Made by a program: the position numbers and the translations under genes. Shown in pieces: positions 1 through 12,700 of a DNA stretch of 64,000 bases. Position 1 is the stretch's first letter. Each line of letters begins with the position of its first letter. The notes beneath the pieces are model-generated. The model saw nothing but the letters and a program-made list of their open reading frames with translations. It ran no database searches and was not told the DNA's origin. Source of the DNA: an uncultured Aquimarina sp. (GTDB lineage: Bacteria > Bacteroidota > Bacteroidia > Flavobacteriales > Flavobacteriaceae); the NCBI GenBank assembly GCA_947502885.1, contig CANNBP010000024.1:1-64000 (forward strand), in the 5' to 3' direction.

Positions 1-1
1 T

Positions 2-3000
2 GTAGAGGATTGTCATGTTTTGGTACATAAGGATAGTAATGGTCAGGATATGGTATTGTGCTTTTTGATTTTGAGTAATGATGATTTACCAGAAGGAGTT
101 TCTATCACCGAGTTATTACATACTCGATGTAAAGAAGAGCTTCCTGCTTATATGCATCCCTCTCAATATTGTGTATTAGAGGAATTTCCTGTTAACTTAA
201 GTGATAAGGTAGATGGTAAGGCTTTGATTGCTATTTATGAATCAGATTTTTCAGATGGATTAGGATCCGGAGCTATGAATTATGTTGCACCCCGCAATGA
301 TATTGAAGAGCAATTGGTTGTTATCTGGCAAGATTTACTTCATGTAGATCAGGTTGGTGTTTATGATAACTTCTTTGAATTAGGAGGTCATTCTTTATTA
401 GCAACTCGTTTGGTTTCTACGATTCGAAGAGAATTGAGTTTAGAGATAGCCATAAAGGATGTTTTTGATACTCCGACAATATCAGATCTTGGCATACATT
501 TATCGACACAATCCAAAGGAGTCCTATTACCAGTAATAGCAAGACAAGAAAAAAGTGGTCGCATTCCATTATCCTTTAGTCAAGAACGTTTATGGTTTAT
601 TGATCAATTACAAGGAAGTACAGAATACCACATGCCAGTGGTATTGAAACTAAAAGGGGAAATAGATATTAGTGTTTTAGAAGATTCTTTACATACGATC
701 ATTCGAAGACATGAAATACTGCGTACAGTAATTAAATCTGAAAGCGGAGTTGGGTATCAAGAAGTGATATCATCAGATAATTGGAAATTAAATAGTACTA
801 CCTTATCAACAGATGTTAATGTTGAAAAAACGATAACCTCTTTTTTAGAAGAGCCATTTGACTTGTCTTCTGACTATATGATGAAAGCTCAGATTTATGG
901 TTTAGGAGAAAAAGAATATCTTTTGGCTATAGTATTTCATCATATCTCTAGTGATGGTTGGTCTGAAGGTATTTTAGTTTCAGAATTTATTGAAATATAT
1001 AAGGCCAAAAAATCAAGACAACCAGTTACGCTTCCTTCTTTATCACTGCAATACGCTGATTATGCCATTTGGCAACGTAAATATGTAGAAGGAGCGGTGC
1101 TAGATGAGCAACTGACCTACTGGTATGATAAGTTAAAAGGGGTATCTCCTCTTTTATTACCAACGGATTATGTTCGCCCGAATGTTCAAAGTACAGAAGG
1201 AAAATATATAGACTTTAAATTAGATAAAGAACTATCTGATAAGATAGGTGCTCTTTGTAAACAAGAAGAAGTGACCTTGTTTATGGTGTTACTATCTGTA
1301 TTTAAGGTTATGCTATCACGCTATACAGGTCAACACGATATTTGTGTGGGAACGCCAATTGCGAATAGAACACAGTCTGATCTAGAAGATATGATTGGGT
1401 TTTTTGTTAATACCCTTGCCTTAAGGAGTGATTTAAGTGATAACCCAAGTTTTAAAAAAGTACTTCAGACTGTAAAAGAAACAACTTTAGAGGCTTATGA
1501 TCATCAATTAGCATCTTTTGAAAAAGTCGTAGATAAAGTTGTAGACACAAGAGATATGAGTATGTCACCATTGTTTCAAGTAATGTTTGTATTGCAAAAT
1601 ACTCCGCAAGATTCTGAAATTGTAATGGATGGTTTAACAATAGGTGATTATGAATATAAAGAAGTAACTGCTCAGTTTGATTTAACCTTAAATGTAGATG
1701 AGCAGGAGTCGGGTATTTTCTTAAATATGGGGTATTGTACAGCACTTTTTAAAGAGGCTACAATCGAACTTATGATAGAACACTATCAAGAGCTTTTATG
1801 GAGCGTCGTAGAAAATGTAGAGGATAAAATTAGTTCTTTATCAATGCTGAAAAATGAAGAACTTCAAACGATTTTAAATGATTTTAATCCAGAAAAAGTA
1901 ACATACCCAGAAGGAAAAACGGTTCTGGATGTTTTTGAGGACCAAGTACAAAAAACACCCAAAGCTCTAGCCGTTACTTTTGAAAAACAAGAACTAACGT
2001 ATGAAGAGTTAGATAAGCGTTCTAATCAATTAGCCCAATTCTTGCAAAAACAAGGGGTTAAAAAAGAAGTGTTTGTAGGAATATGTATTGAGCGTTCTGT
2101 AGAAATGCTAATCGGTATTTTAGGAATTCTAAAATCAGGAGGAGCATATGTACCTATAGATCCAGAGTATCCAAAAGCTCGTATAAATTATATCATCGAG
2201 GATACCAAGATGGAATTCATGTTGAGTAGTTCAGCAAGTATAGATGTTATTGAAAATAAGACTAATCTAAAAGTTACATTACTAGATGTTGATTGGGGTA
2301 TAATAGCCAAAGAATCAGTAGATAAGTTAGATAGAGATAAGCAATTCTCAGAACAATTGGCATATGTGATTTATACATCAGGTAGTACTGGTAAACCAAA
2401 AGGAGTACTTATAAATCATAAAAATTTAGCAGCCTTAGGGTTTTCAAGATTATCATATTATGGTAGTGTACCCTCTATGTTGCTAACATCTTCATTCGCT
2501 TTTGATTCGTCGGTTGCAGTTATTTGGAGTTCATTGTTAACAGGCGGAACTTTAGTTCTTTGCGCAAAATCTTCAATGAGTGATGCTAAGGAAATGAGGT
2601 CATTATTTACGTCACGAAAAATATCTTCTTTTCTATGTGTACCATCATACTATGAATTTTTGCTAAGTGAACACGTATTCGATGCTTCATACCTAAAGTA
2701 CGTTATTTTGGCGGGTGAGCAATTAAGCAAGCAACTGGTACAAAGGCATTATGAGTTTTATAATGATATTGAACTTTATAACGAATATGGGCCAACAGAA
2801 TGTTCTGTATGGTCATCTGTAAGTAAGGTGAGCAAAAATGATGATAAAATAACAATAGGAACTCCAATTGCACATGCTCAAATTTACATAGTAGATAATG
2901 AACTGAGTATTGTACCTATAGGTACAGTAGGAGAATTATGTATTGGTGGAGCAGGTGTAGCAAGAGGATATTTAAATAGTCAAAACCTTACTGAAGAAAA

Positions 3001-3718
3001 GTTTGTTTCGAACCCATTTGGAGAAGATCAAGGATCTCGATTATATAAAACAGGAGATTTAGGTCGATGGTTACCTAATGGTAATATAGAGTTTATAGGT
3101 AGAAAAGATGATCAGGTAAAAATAAGAGGATACCGTATAGAATTAGGAGAGATAGAAAAAGTCTTATTGACACATTCTTTGGTCGAAAATTGTTGTGTCT
3201 TGGCAAAAGAAGATACACATGGTAGTAAACGCTTGATAGGTTTTTATGTAGGTACAGAAATAGGTAGTCAAGAATTAGAAACTTATTTAAAGACAAATTT
3301 ACCAGAGTATATGGTGCCAAAAATATGGGTGCACTTGGATAAAATGCCTTTGACCAGTAATGGTAAAACAGACAAAAAAGCGTTGCCTGATCCCGATATG
3401 TCCACACTTTCTAAAAAAGAATATGTAGCACCTAGAAACGAAATCGAATCACAAATCGTAGAAATTTGGCAAAACCTACTAGGTATAGATCAAATAGGAA
3501 TACACGATAATTTCTTTGAACTAGGAGGGCATTCATTATTGGTTACTCGTCTAGTTTCTATGATTAGAGAAGAATTACATATAGAGATTGCTATCAAGAA
3601 TATTTTTGAGTTCAATACCGTAGAAGAACTCTCATCTTGTATAGAATTTATTCAACTTGATCAGAATCAAACTGAAGAAGAAGATACCGAAGAATACAAT
3701 GTAACTATTGAATTATAA
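2..3718 (+). CDS. Nonribosomal peptide synthetase, 5' truncated by window: (A)-T-C-A-T
   Basis: The frame is open from the first bases, so the gene begins upstream; the TTG at 20 is only an internal codon. Order seen: the C-terminal end of an adenylation (A) domain, a carrier (T) domain with LGGHSLL (phosphopantetheine Ser near 392), an LCL-type condensation domain (SFSQERLWF near 570, HHISSDG near 938), a complete A domain (YTSGSTGKPKG near 2372, EYGPTE near 2790) and a second T domain (Ser near 3533). Aligned by eye on GrsA, the A-domain code reads DSALIAEVWK, which I cannot assign. The C-terminus is a short acidic stretch ending EYNVTIEL, probably a docking peptide for the next subunit. 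The A10 motif of the truncated A domain is odd (SDKVDGKAL for the usual NGKIDRKAL), though its Lys is kept. The next gene starts 4 nt after the stop, so the two are surely cotranscribed. Confidence 0.95.
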   Translation, partial: VEDCHVLVHKDSNGQDMVLCFLILSNDDLPEGVSITELLHTRCKEELPAYMHPSQYCVLEEFPVNLSDKVDGKALIAIYESDFSDGLGSGAMNYVAPRNDIEEQLVVIWQDLLHVDQVGVYDNFFELGGHSLLATRLVSTIRRELSLEIAIKDVFDTPTISDLGIHLSTQSKGVLLPVIARQEKSGRIPLSFSQERLWFIDQLQGSTEYHMPVVLKLKGEIDISVLEDSLHTIIRRHEILRTVIKSESGVGYQEVISSDNWKLNSTTLSTDVNVEKTITSFLEEPFDLSSDYMMKAQIYGLGEKEYLLAIVFHHISSDGWSEGILVSEFIEIYKAKKSRQPVTLPSLSLQYADYAIWQRKYVEGAVLDEQLTYWYDKLKGVSPLLLPTDYVRPNVQSTEGKYIDFKLDKELSDKIGALCKQEEVTLFMVLLSVFKVMLSRYTGQHDICVGTPIANRTQSDLEDMIGFFVNTLALRSDLSDNPSFKKVLQTVKETTLEAYDHQLASFEKVVDKVVDTRDMSMSPLFQVMFVLQNTPQDSEIVMDGLTIGDYEYKEVTAQFDLTLNVDEQESGIFLNMGYCTALFKEATIELMIEHYQELLWSVVENVEDKISSLSMLKNEELQTILNDFNPEKVTYPEGKTVLDVFEDQVQKTPKALAVTFEKQELTYEELDKRSNQLAQFLQKQGVKKEVFVGICIERSVEMLIGILGILKSGGAYVPIDPEYPKARINYIIEDTKMEFMLSSSASIDVIENKTNLKVTLLDVDWGIIAKESVDKLDRDKQFSEQLAYVIYTSGSTGKPKGVLINHKNLAALGFSRLSYYGSVPSMLLTSSFAFDSSVAVIWSSLLTGGTLVLCAKSSMSDAKEMRSLFTSRKISSFLCVPSYYEFLLSEHVFDASYLKYVILAGEQLSKQLVQRHYEFYNDIELYNEYGPTECSVWSSVSKVSKNDDKITIGTPIAHAQIYIVDNELSIVPIGTVGELCIGGAGVARGYLNSQNLTEEKFVSNPFGEDQGSRLYKTGDLGRWLPNGNIEFIGRKDDQVKIRGYRIELGEIEKVLLTHSLVENCCVLAKEDTHGSKRLIGFYVGTEIGSQELETYLKTNLPEYMVPKIWVHLDKMPLTSNGKTDKKALPDPDMSTLSKKEYVAPRNEIESQIVEIWQNLLGIDQIGIHDNFFELGGHSLLVTRLVSMIREELHIEIAIKNIFEFNTVEELSSCIEFIQLDQNQTEEEDTEEYNVTIEL

Positions 3719-3722
3719 TAGG

Positions 3723-6700
3723 ATGAATAGAGATATTTTAAATATAGTAAAAGAAGCGAACAAAAAAGGAGTAAAGTTAGTCATGAACAAAGGTTCTCTG
3801 AACCTGAAATCAACTAAGACTATTGATCCAGAATTGCTTCAGAAAATAAAAGATCATAAGGTATCCATTATTCAATATCTTGAAAAATACCAAGGTGTTA
3901 ATAAGATAGATACATTAGAAAAGATAACGCCATATGATCTGTCTGATTTAGAAAAAATTCCATTATCATTTAGCCAAGAACGATTATGGTTTTTGGATCA
4001 GTTAAGAGGTACTATAGATTACCATATGCCTATTGTACTAAATCTAAAAGGCGATGTAGATGCGTCTATTTTAGAAAGTTCTTTAAAAGCAATTGTAGAT
4101 AGACATGAGGTATTACGTACGGTTATCTATTCTGAAGATGGTATTGGGTATCAACGAGTGATCCCTTCAAGTGATTGGAGTTTGAATATTAAAGAATTAG
4201 AAGTAGGTTCTTCTATAAATGAAGAGGATTTGGATACGTTTTTAAATCATCCTTTTGATTTATCTAGTGATTACGTATTTAGAGGATGCTTATATGATTT
4301 AGGAGAAAACAATTATGTCTTAGCCTGTGTGTTTCATCATATCGCAAGTGATGGTTGGTCTCAAGGGATTTTTGTTTCAGAATTTACAGAATTGTATAAT
4401 GCTCTTAAGTCTGATCAGTATATAGAATTACCTGATTTAGCATTGCAGTATACAGATTATGCTTTGTGGCAACGTGAGTATGTTGACGGAGAGGTTTTAG
4501 ACAATCAGCTATCTTATTGGGAAGAAAAATTAACCGGAATCACTCCTTTAGAATTGCCTTTGGATTATGTTAGACCTTCTGTTCAAAGCACTCAAGGAAA
4601 TAATATTGAGTTTATATTAAGTAAAGACTTAAGTAATACCATTAACGCTTTTTGTCAAGAAGAAGGAGTAACCTTGTTCATGACACTTTTATCTGCTTTT
4701 AAGGTATTGTTATCTCGTTATACTGGTCAAGAAGATATTTGTGTAGGTACACCGATAGCTAATAGAACACAATCTGATCTAGAAGGTTTAATAGGCTTTT
4801 TTGTAAATACTTTGGCCTTACGAAGTGATTTGAGCGGCGACCCAAGCTTTAAAGACGTGTTAAAAGTTGTAAAACAAACAACTCTAGATGCGTATGATCA
4901 TCAGTTAACTCCTTTTGAAAAAGTAGTAGACCGTATTGTTGATACAAGAGATATGAGTATGTCTCCATTATTTCAGGTAATGTTTAGTCTACAAAATGCT
5001 TCAGAAGAAACAAATACAGAACTAGAAGGGGTGACCATGGAGCCTTATCAATACAAAGAGGTAACTGCCCAGTGTGATCTTATTTTAAATGCAAATGAAT
5101 TAGATTCTGGTATTTTGTTGAATGTAGAATATTCTACAGCTCTATTTACCGAGGAAACGATTCAACGTTTTATAACTCATTTTCAAGAATTACTGTTAGA
5201 TATAACCAAAAACGTCACCAAACAAGTAAGTAACTTAAATCTACTTGCTGTTCAAGAAGAAAAGAAAATACTACAAGATTTTAATAATAGAACACAAGAA
5301 TACCCTAATGACAAAACAGTTGTAGATTTATTTTTAGAACAGGTAGAGAAAACACCCAATCAGATTGCATTAATTTTTGAAGAAGAAGAGCTTACATATG
5401 AAGAATTAGATGAAGTTTCGAGTCGATTGGCGAATTACTTGATACAAAATTACTCGATCAAAATAGAAGATTTGATTGGTGTTAAATTAGGACGAAGTGA
5501 GAAATTAATTGTATGCTTACTTGGAGTTTTAAAATCTGGCGGAGCTTATGTTCCTATAGATTCTAATTACTCTGAAGAAAGGGTTGGTTATATTCAAAAA
5601 GATTGCAATTGTAAAGTCATTTTAGATGAGATCATTTTAGAAGAATTCTTGTCGAATCAAACCCAATACTCAGTTGATTCACCACAAATAACTACAGACA
5701 CTTCTAATCTTGCATATATCATGTATACTTCTGGATCAACAGGGGTTCCAAAAGGCGTACAGATAGAACATAAAAGTATTGTAAGTTTATCCAAAACTAC
5801 AGATTATGTTACTTTAAATACAGATACTATTTGGTTATCAACAGGATCCATATCTTTTGATGCAACTACAATCGAATTTTGGGGAACACTTCTTAATGGA
5901 GGTAGTCTTGTTTTTACAGATAGATATACACTTTTAAATAGTGCGAAACTTAAAGAAGTTATTAACCGTAGAAAGGTAAATACATTGTGGATGACCGCTT
6001 CGTGGTTTCATCAAATGATCGAAGAGGATATATCTATTTTTGAAAACATTAAGTTTCTAATGGCTGGTGGTGATACCGTTCTTTTTAACTATACCAATAA
6101 ACTATTAGAGAAATACCCAAATATCAACTTAGTGAATGGGTATGGGCCTACAGAGAACACCACATTTTCTACAACTTACAAGATTAGCCCTGATCAGAAA
6201 AAGGTAATACCAATTGGTGCACCACTCAATAACAGGCAAGCCTATATTTTGGATAAATCATTAAGCAAACTTCAACCAATAGGGGTTGTTGGAGAGTTAT
6301 GTGTATCTGGAGATGGTTTGGCTAGAGGGTATCTAAACAAAGAAGACCTAACAACAGAAAAATTTATACCTAATCCATTTGTTGATGGTAGCCGAATATA
6401 CAGAACTGGTGATTTGGCAAAATGGTTGCCAGATGGTAATATCGAATTTATAGGTAGATTAGATGATCAGGTAAAAATAAGAGGATATCGCATCGAATTA
6501 GGAGAGATAGAAAGCATGTTGGCGACCCATTCTGATGTTAAAAGTTGCTGTGTGTTGACTAAACCAGATAGTTCTGGAAACAAACGACTAGTGGCCTATG
6601 TAGTAGGAGAAGAGGTTTTGGAGACCAATGAACTAGAAGTTTTTCTAAAAAAGAATCTACCAGAATATATGGTTCCTCGATTGTGGGTGACTTTAGAAGA

Positions 6701-9700
6701 AATGCCATTAACAAGCAATGGAAAAACGGATAGAAAGGCATTACCAGAGCCAGATATTTCAGCACTTTCTACGCAAGAGTATGTTGCGCCGCAAAGTGAG
6801 ATAGAAAAACAGTTAGCAGTAATATGGCAAGAATTATTAGGCGTTGAAAAAATTGGAGTAAATGATAACTTCTTTGGATTAGGAGGGCACTCTTTATTGG
6901 TTATCCAACTAATAGCACGCCTTCGAAAACTGGAATTTGAGATTGCAACAAAAGAAGTATTTATTAGCCCAACAATTGGCGGACTTGCTTTAAAATTGGA
7001 TAATAATGATGAAGGTTTTCAAATCCCTGAAAATCTTATTCCAAGTAATTGTAGTCATATAACTCCAGAAATAACTCCTCTAATTGATTTTGATCAAGAA
7101 GCTTTAGATAGTATAATGAATACCGTACCTGGAGGAGCTACAAATATTAAAGATATATATCCACTGTCACCACTACAAAAAGGAGTGTTCTTTCATAATC
7201 AAATGAGTGATAAAGAAAGTGGAGATCCATACGTGCTTTCCAATCTTATATCTTTTACAAGTTTAGAATTAAGATCACAGTTTATAGAGGCAATGCAGTT
7301 TGTGGTAAATCGTCATGATGTTTTACGTACTTGTATTCTAAATCAAAATTTACCGCATGCCGTGCAAGTGGTAATGAGAGATTTGAAAGTGCCAATCGAA
7401 CCGATTACCTTAAACTCTTCAAAAGATGTGTATACAGAGTTGGAGGCTATTGCCAACTCTGGAAAACAATGGATTGAACTTTCTAAAACTCCGATCAAAC
7501 TCAGAACATACGAGGATAAAATAAATGATAAGTATTATTTGATCCTTGATCAACACCATATTGTTATCGACCACATAAGTGTAGAGATCATTATGGAAGA
7601 AATGGGAATATATGTATCGGGAGAATCAGATACTTTGGATCCTGCTCCATTATATCGAAACTTTATAGGATATACATTAAATCAAAATTTAATAAATAAA
7701 AGCGAAGCATATTTTAAACCACGTATTAGCGAAATAGAGGAACCAACACTTCCTTTTGGTTTAAGTAATGTGCAAGGTGATGGTCAAAATATTGGCGAAT
7801 CTAATATAACCCTATCAGATGATCTGTCTCGTAGTGTAAGGAATATATCGCATCGATTACAAATGAGTCCAGCTACGATTTTTCATGCTGCATTTGGTTT
7901 AGTTGTAGGAGTTTCTAGTGGTCGTAAAAACCCTGTGTTTGGTACAGTACTATCGGGAAGATTTGAAGGTCATAAAGGATTTAATGAATCTGTTGGCTTA
8001 TTTATCAATACATTACCACTTATCTTAAATATTGATTGCTCGGTAAAAGAATATTTAGACCAAGTAAATGATGAATTACAAGGTTTACTAGCTCATGAAC
8101 AAGTATCATTAACAGATGTTCAAAAATGGAGCGGTTTAGATGGAGGAGTTCCTTTATTTAGTGGATTGTTGAATTATCGTCACTCGCTTTCCGATGAAGA
8201 TCTGGACGAAGATGAAGATTACGGAATCGAATTTAGTGATGTAAAAGAACGTACAAACTATCCTTTAAGTTTGAGTGTTGAAGATTATGGTAAAAGCCAA
8301 AATTTTGAGTTAGTTGTTCAAGTAGACAATCAAGTCGAAGCTTCACGTGTTATCTGTTTTATGGAAAAAGCACTTCAGCAAATAGTTGAAGCCATTGATA
8401 AAAATCAGGATAAGAATGTTTCAAGCTTATCTATTGTACCAGAATCAGAAGCAAACGAAATACTATATACCTTCAATGAAAACACTATAGATTATCCAAA
8501 AAATAGAACATTAATTGATCTATTTAATCAACAAGTTCAAAATACTCCAAATGATATAGCAATTGTATATGAAGGAGTATCAATGACATATAAAGAACTA
8601 GATGATAAGTCGAATAGTTTAGCACAATATCTTTTGTCTACGCAATTTATAACCATCGAAGATTTGGTTGGTGTAAAATTAGAGCGTAGTGAATGGTTAA
8701 TAATTGCCTTTTTTGGGGTACTTAAATCTGGTGGGGTATACCTGCCAATAGATCCAGAATACCCAGAGGATAGGATTGCTTTTATAGAAGAGGATAGTCA
8801 GTGTAGAGTAATTATTGATGAATTGTTTATAGAAACTTTTAAATTGAAAGAAGTAGACTATCCTTCAATTTCTCCCGAAGTAAATATACATGTCGATCAT
8901 CTGGCTTATATAATTTATACATCAGGATCAACGGGTATTCCAAAAGGAGTTCAAATAGAACATAAAGGTATTGTAAATACAATATGTTCCCAGATTGATA
9001 TTTTTAAAATAGGAAAAACATCTCGTTGCACTCAGTTTGCTAACCAATGTTTTGATGCTTCTATATGGGAAATTTTGCTTTCGATTTTAGGAGGAGGAAC
9101 TTTGTATATTTTAAAAGAAGAGAATAAGACAAACCTGGATTATTTTGTGAATTTCATTAATGATAATGAGATCAATTGTGCAATATTACCTCCTGCATTT
9201 TTTAGGTTATTAGATATAGATCAGTTAAAAGGTTTGGACACTGTGATTACAGGAGGAGAACAAGCGCCTTTATCACAAGCGTTGGCTTTTTCTAGTAAAG
9301 GCGGGACATATTTTAATGCATATGGACCTACAGAAACTAGTATTTGCGCAACTACTTTTAACGGAAACTTTACTGCATCAATTCCTATTGGTAAGCCTGT
9401 TCCTAATACCGATATCTATATTTTAAATGATCAACAAGAATTGCTTCCAAAAGGTGTTGTTGGTGAATTATGTATTGGAGGAGCTGGTTTGGCTAGAGGC
9501 TATCTAAATCGCGAAGAGCTTAATAAAGAGAAATTCGTCGAGAATCCTTTTGTAAAAGGAGAGCGTATATATAGAACAGCTGATTTAGCAAAATGGCTAC
9601 CAGATGGAAACATTGAATTCATGGGTAGGCTAGATGATCAGGTGAAAATTCGAGGATATCGTATCGAATTAGGAGAGATTGAAAACGTATTGTTAGCTCA

Positions 9701-12700
9701 TCAAACCATTAAAAGTTGTAGTGTTTTGGCAAAATCTGATTCTTCTGGAGCCAAACGTTTGGTAAGTTATGTAGTTGTAGATGGGGATTTTGATAAGCAA
9801 AAAATACAAGAATATTTACATTCTAGATTGCCAGAATATATGGTGCCTCAATTATGGGTTACTCTAGATGATATGCCACTTACTAGCAGTGGTAAAATAA
9901 ATAAGAAAAAGCTTCCAGAACCAGATATGTCATTGCTTTCGGTTCAAGAATATGTTGCCCCAAGAAATGAAGTAGAAGAAAGGTTGGTTATCATTTGGCA
10001 AGAGTTATTGGGCATTGATAAAGTTGGTATATACGATAACTTTTTTGAACTAGGAGGGCACTCATTGCTGGTGGTTCAATTGATGACCCATTTACAAAAA
10101 TATGATTATCATATCAAAGTAAAAGAGGTTTTTGCCCACCCTACTATTGCCCAACTAGCAATACAGTTAGATAATGGAACGAGTTTGTATCAGGTTCCCG
10201 ATAATTTAATTATCGATGGTTGTGATTACATCACTCCAGAAATGGTTGCTTTGGTGGACTTAAACCAAGAGGCTCTAGATCATATCATGTCAAATATTGA
10301 AGGAGGAGCATCTAACATTCAGGACGTTTATCCATTAGCACCATTACAAGAAGGTATTTATTTTCATCATTTAATGAGTGATAAGAGTAACGGAGATGTA
10401 TACATTCTTCCTGATTTACTCTCTTTTAAAAGCCTGGATCAAAGAGTGCAATTTATAGAGGCCGTTAACTTTATGGTTAAAAGACATGATGTTTTACGTA
10501 CATGTATTTTAAGCGAAGGTCTTCCGCATGCAGTTCAAGTAGTTATGCGTAATGTTGAAGTACCTATAGAAAAACTCTCTTTAAGTGGTTCAAAAAAGAT
10601 GGTAGACGAGTTAGAAGAGTTAGTTACTTCTGGCAAACATTGGATAGAATTATCAAAAGCACCATTAATACAATTAAAAACAGCAGAGAATCCAGAGACA
10701 GGAGAGTATTATCTTCTTATGAATAAACATCATGTTATCCTTGATCATGTAAGTTTAGAAAAAATTGCAGAAGAGATTACTATGTATTTATCTGGTAAAG
10801 GAGCTACTCTCGAATCTCCTGTTTTATATAGAAATTTCATTGCTCATACAATCCATCAACAGACTACCTATGATAGTGAATCTTATTTCAGATCTCGTTT
10901 AGAGCATATAGACGAGCCTACTCTTCCATTTGGTTTACAAGATGTACAGGGAGATGGTAGACAAATACAAGAATCAATAAGTATGCTACCAGATAGTCTA
11001 TCTCAAATGATTCGTAAAACTGCAAATCAGCTTCAAATGCCTCCTGCTACAATTTTTCATGCAGCGTGGGGATTAGTGATAGGTGTCTGTAGTCGTCGTG
11101 ATGAAGTAGTTTTTGGAACCGTATTATCAGGACGTTTACAAGGGTCAACTGGAGCTGATAGATCATTAGGGTTGTTTATAAACACGTTACCAATGATGTT
11201 TGACCTGAGATGTACAATTTCTAAGTACATTGATCAGGTTAATACAGAGTTACTTGAATTATTGTCTTATGAGCAAACCCCGCTTTCAGATGTACAAAAA
11301 TGGAGTGGTGTTGATAAACGAGTTCCATTATTTAGTGGTGTATTAAATTATAGACATTCATTAGGAAGTGATGATTCTGAAATAGATTTTGGAGTAGAAA
11401 CTTTACGTAATCAAGAAAGAACTAATTATCCATTTAGTTTGGCTGTTGATGATTATGGTGAAGGGCATGGTTTTGAGTTAGCAGTTCAGGTAGATCACAA
11501 AGTAGATGCTAATCGCATACTTTCTTATTTAGAAGTAGCACTTCAAAAATTAATAGAGGGAGTTGAAAAACAACAAGAAATCAATGTAGCCGATTTAGCA
11601 ATTGTACCCGAATTAGAAATCAATACATTGGTTGATACTTTTAATACAAATGCTATTGAATGTCCAAAGGATAAATCGATAGTAGATTTGTTTGAAGAAC
11701 AAGCCTTAAAAACTCCAGATGCTGTTGCCATTGTTTTTGATAACAAAGAGCTTACTTATTTAGAATTGAATGAACGAGCAAACCAATTAGCAGGGTACTT
11801 AGTAAAAAGAGGAATTAAAAACGAAGACTTGATAGGTATTTGTTTAAACCGTTCCTTTGATATGATCATTAGTATTTTGGGAGTACTTAAAGCAGGGGGG
11901 GCATATGTTCCTATAGCTCCAGACTATCCTGTTGATCGAATCTCGTATATAGTTGAAAATGCTGGTATTAATTTAATACTCAGTAATGAGGATAATTTTT
12001 CTATACTTAATGAGATAGAGGAGCTAGATCTGGTTTTATTGGATCGAGATCAAAAAGATATAGAGGAACAATCTGTTGAGTTTTCTAATAAATTATCAAA
12101 TCCAGAAGGATTGATTTATGTGATTTATACCTCGGGATCTACAGGAAAACCCAAAGGCGTTATGCTTGAGCATAAAAGTGTAGTCAACTTTTTGTATGCA
12201 ATGCAAGAAAGGTTAGGCTTTCACGAAATGAAAACTTTCTTGTCTGTAACCACTTTTACTTTTGATATCTTTTATTTAGAGTTATTCGCACCGCTCATTC
12301 AGGGAGCCAAAGTGATTTTAGTAGATGAAAATTCGTCAATCGACGCAAATGAATTGAAAAAAGCTATTGCAAGACATAAACCAGAGTTCATGCAAGGAAC
12401 CCCTTCTACTTGGCAAATGTTAATGAGTAGTGATTGGAAAAATGAAGAAAATGTAACAGTGTTATGTGGAGGTGAGGCAATCAAAGAAAGTCTTAAAAAT
12501 AAACTTACCTCAATTAGTACTGCGGTTTGGAATCTATATGGCCCAACCGAAGCAACCATATGGGTTACCGCTCATAAGTTAGAAGCTTCGCAAAAAGTAA
12601 GTATTGGTAAGCCTATTGGTAATGTTAGTGCATTTATCTTAGGAAACAACGATACAATAGTACCAATGGGTGTTGTAGGAGAGCTATGCTTTTCTGGTGT

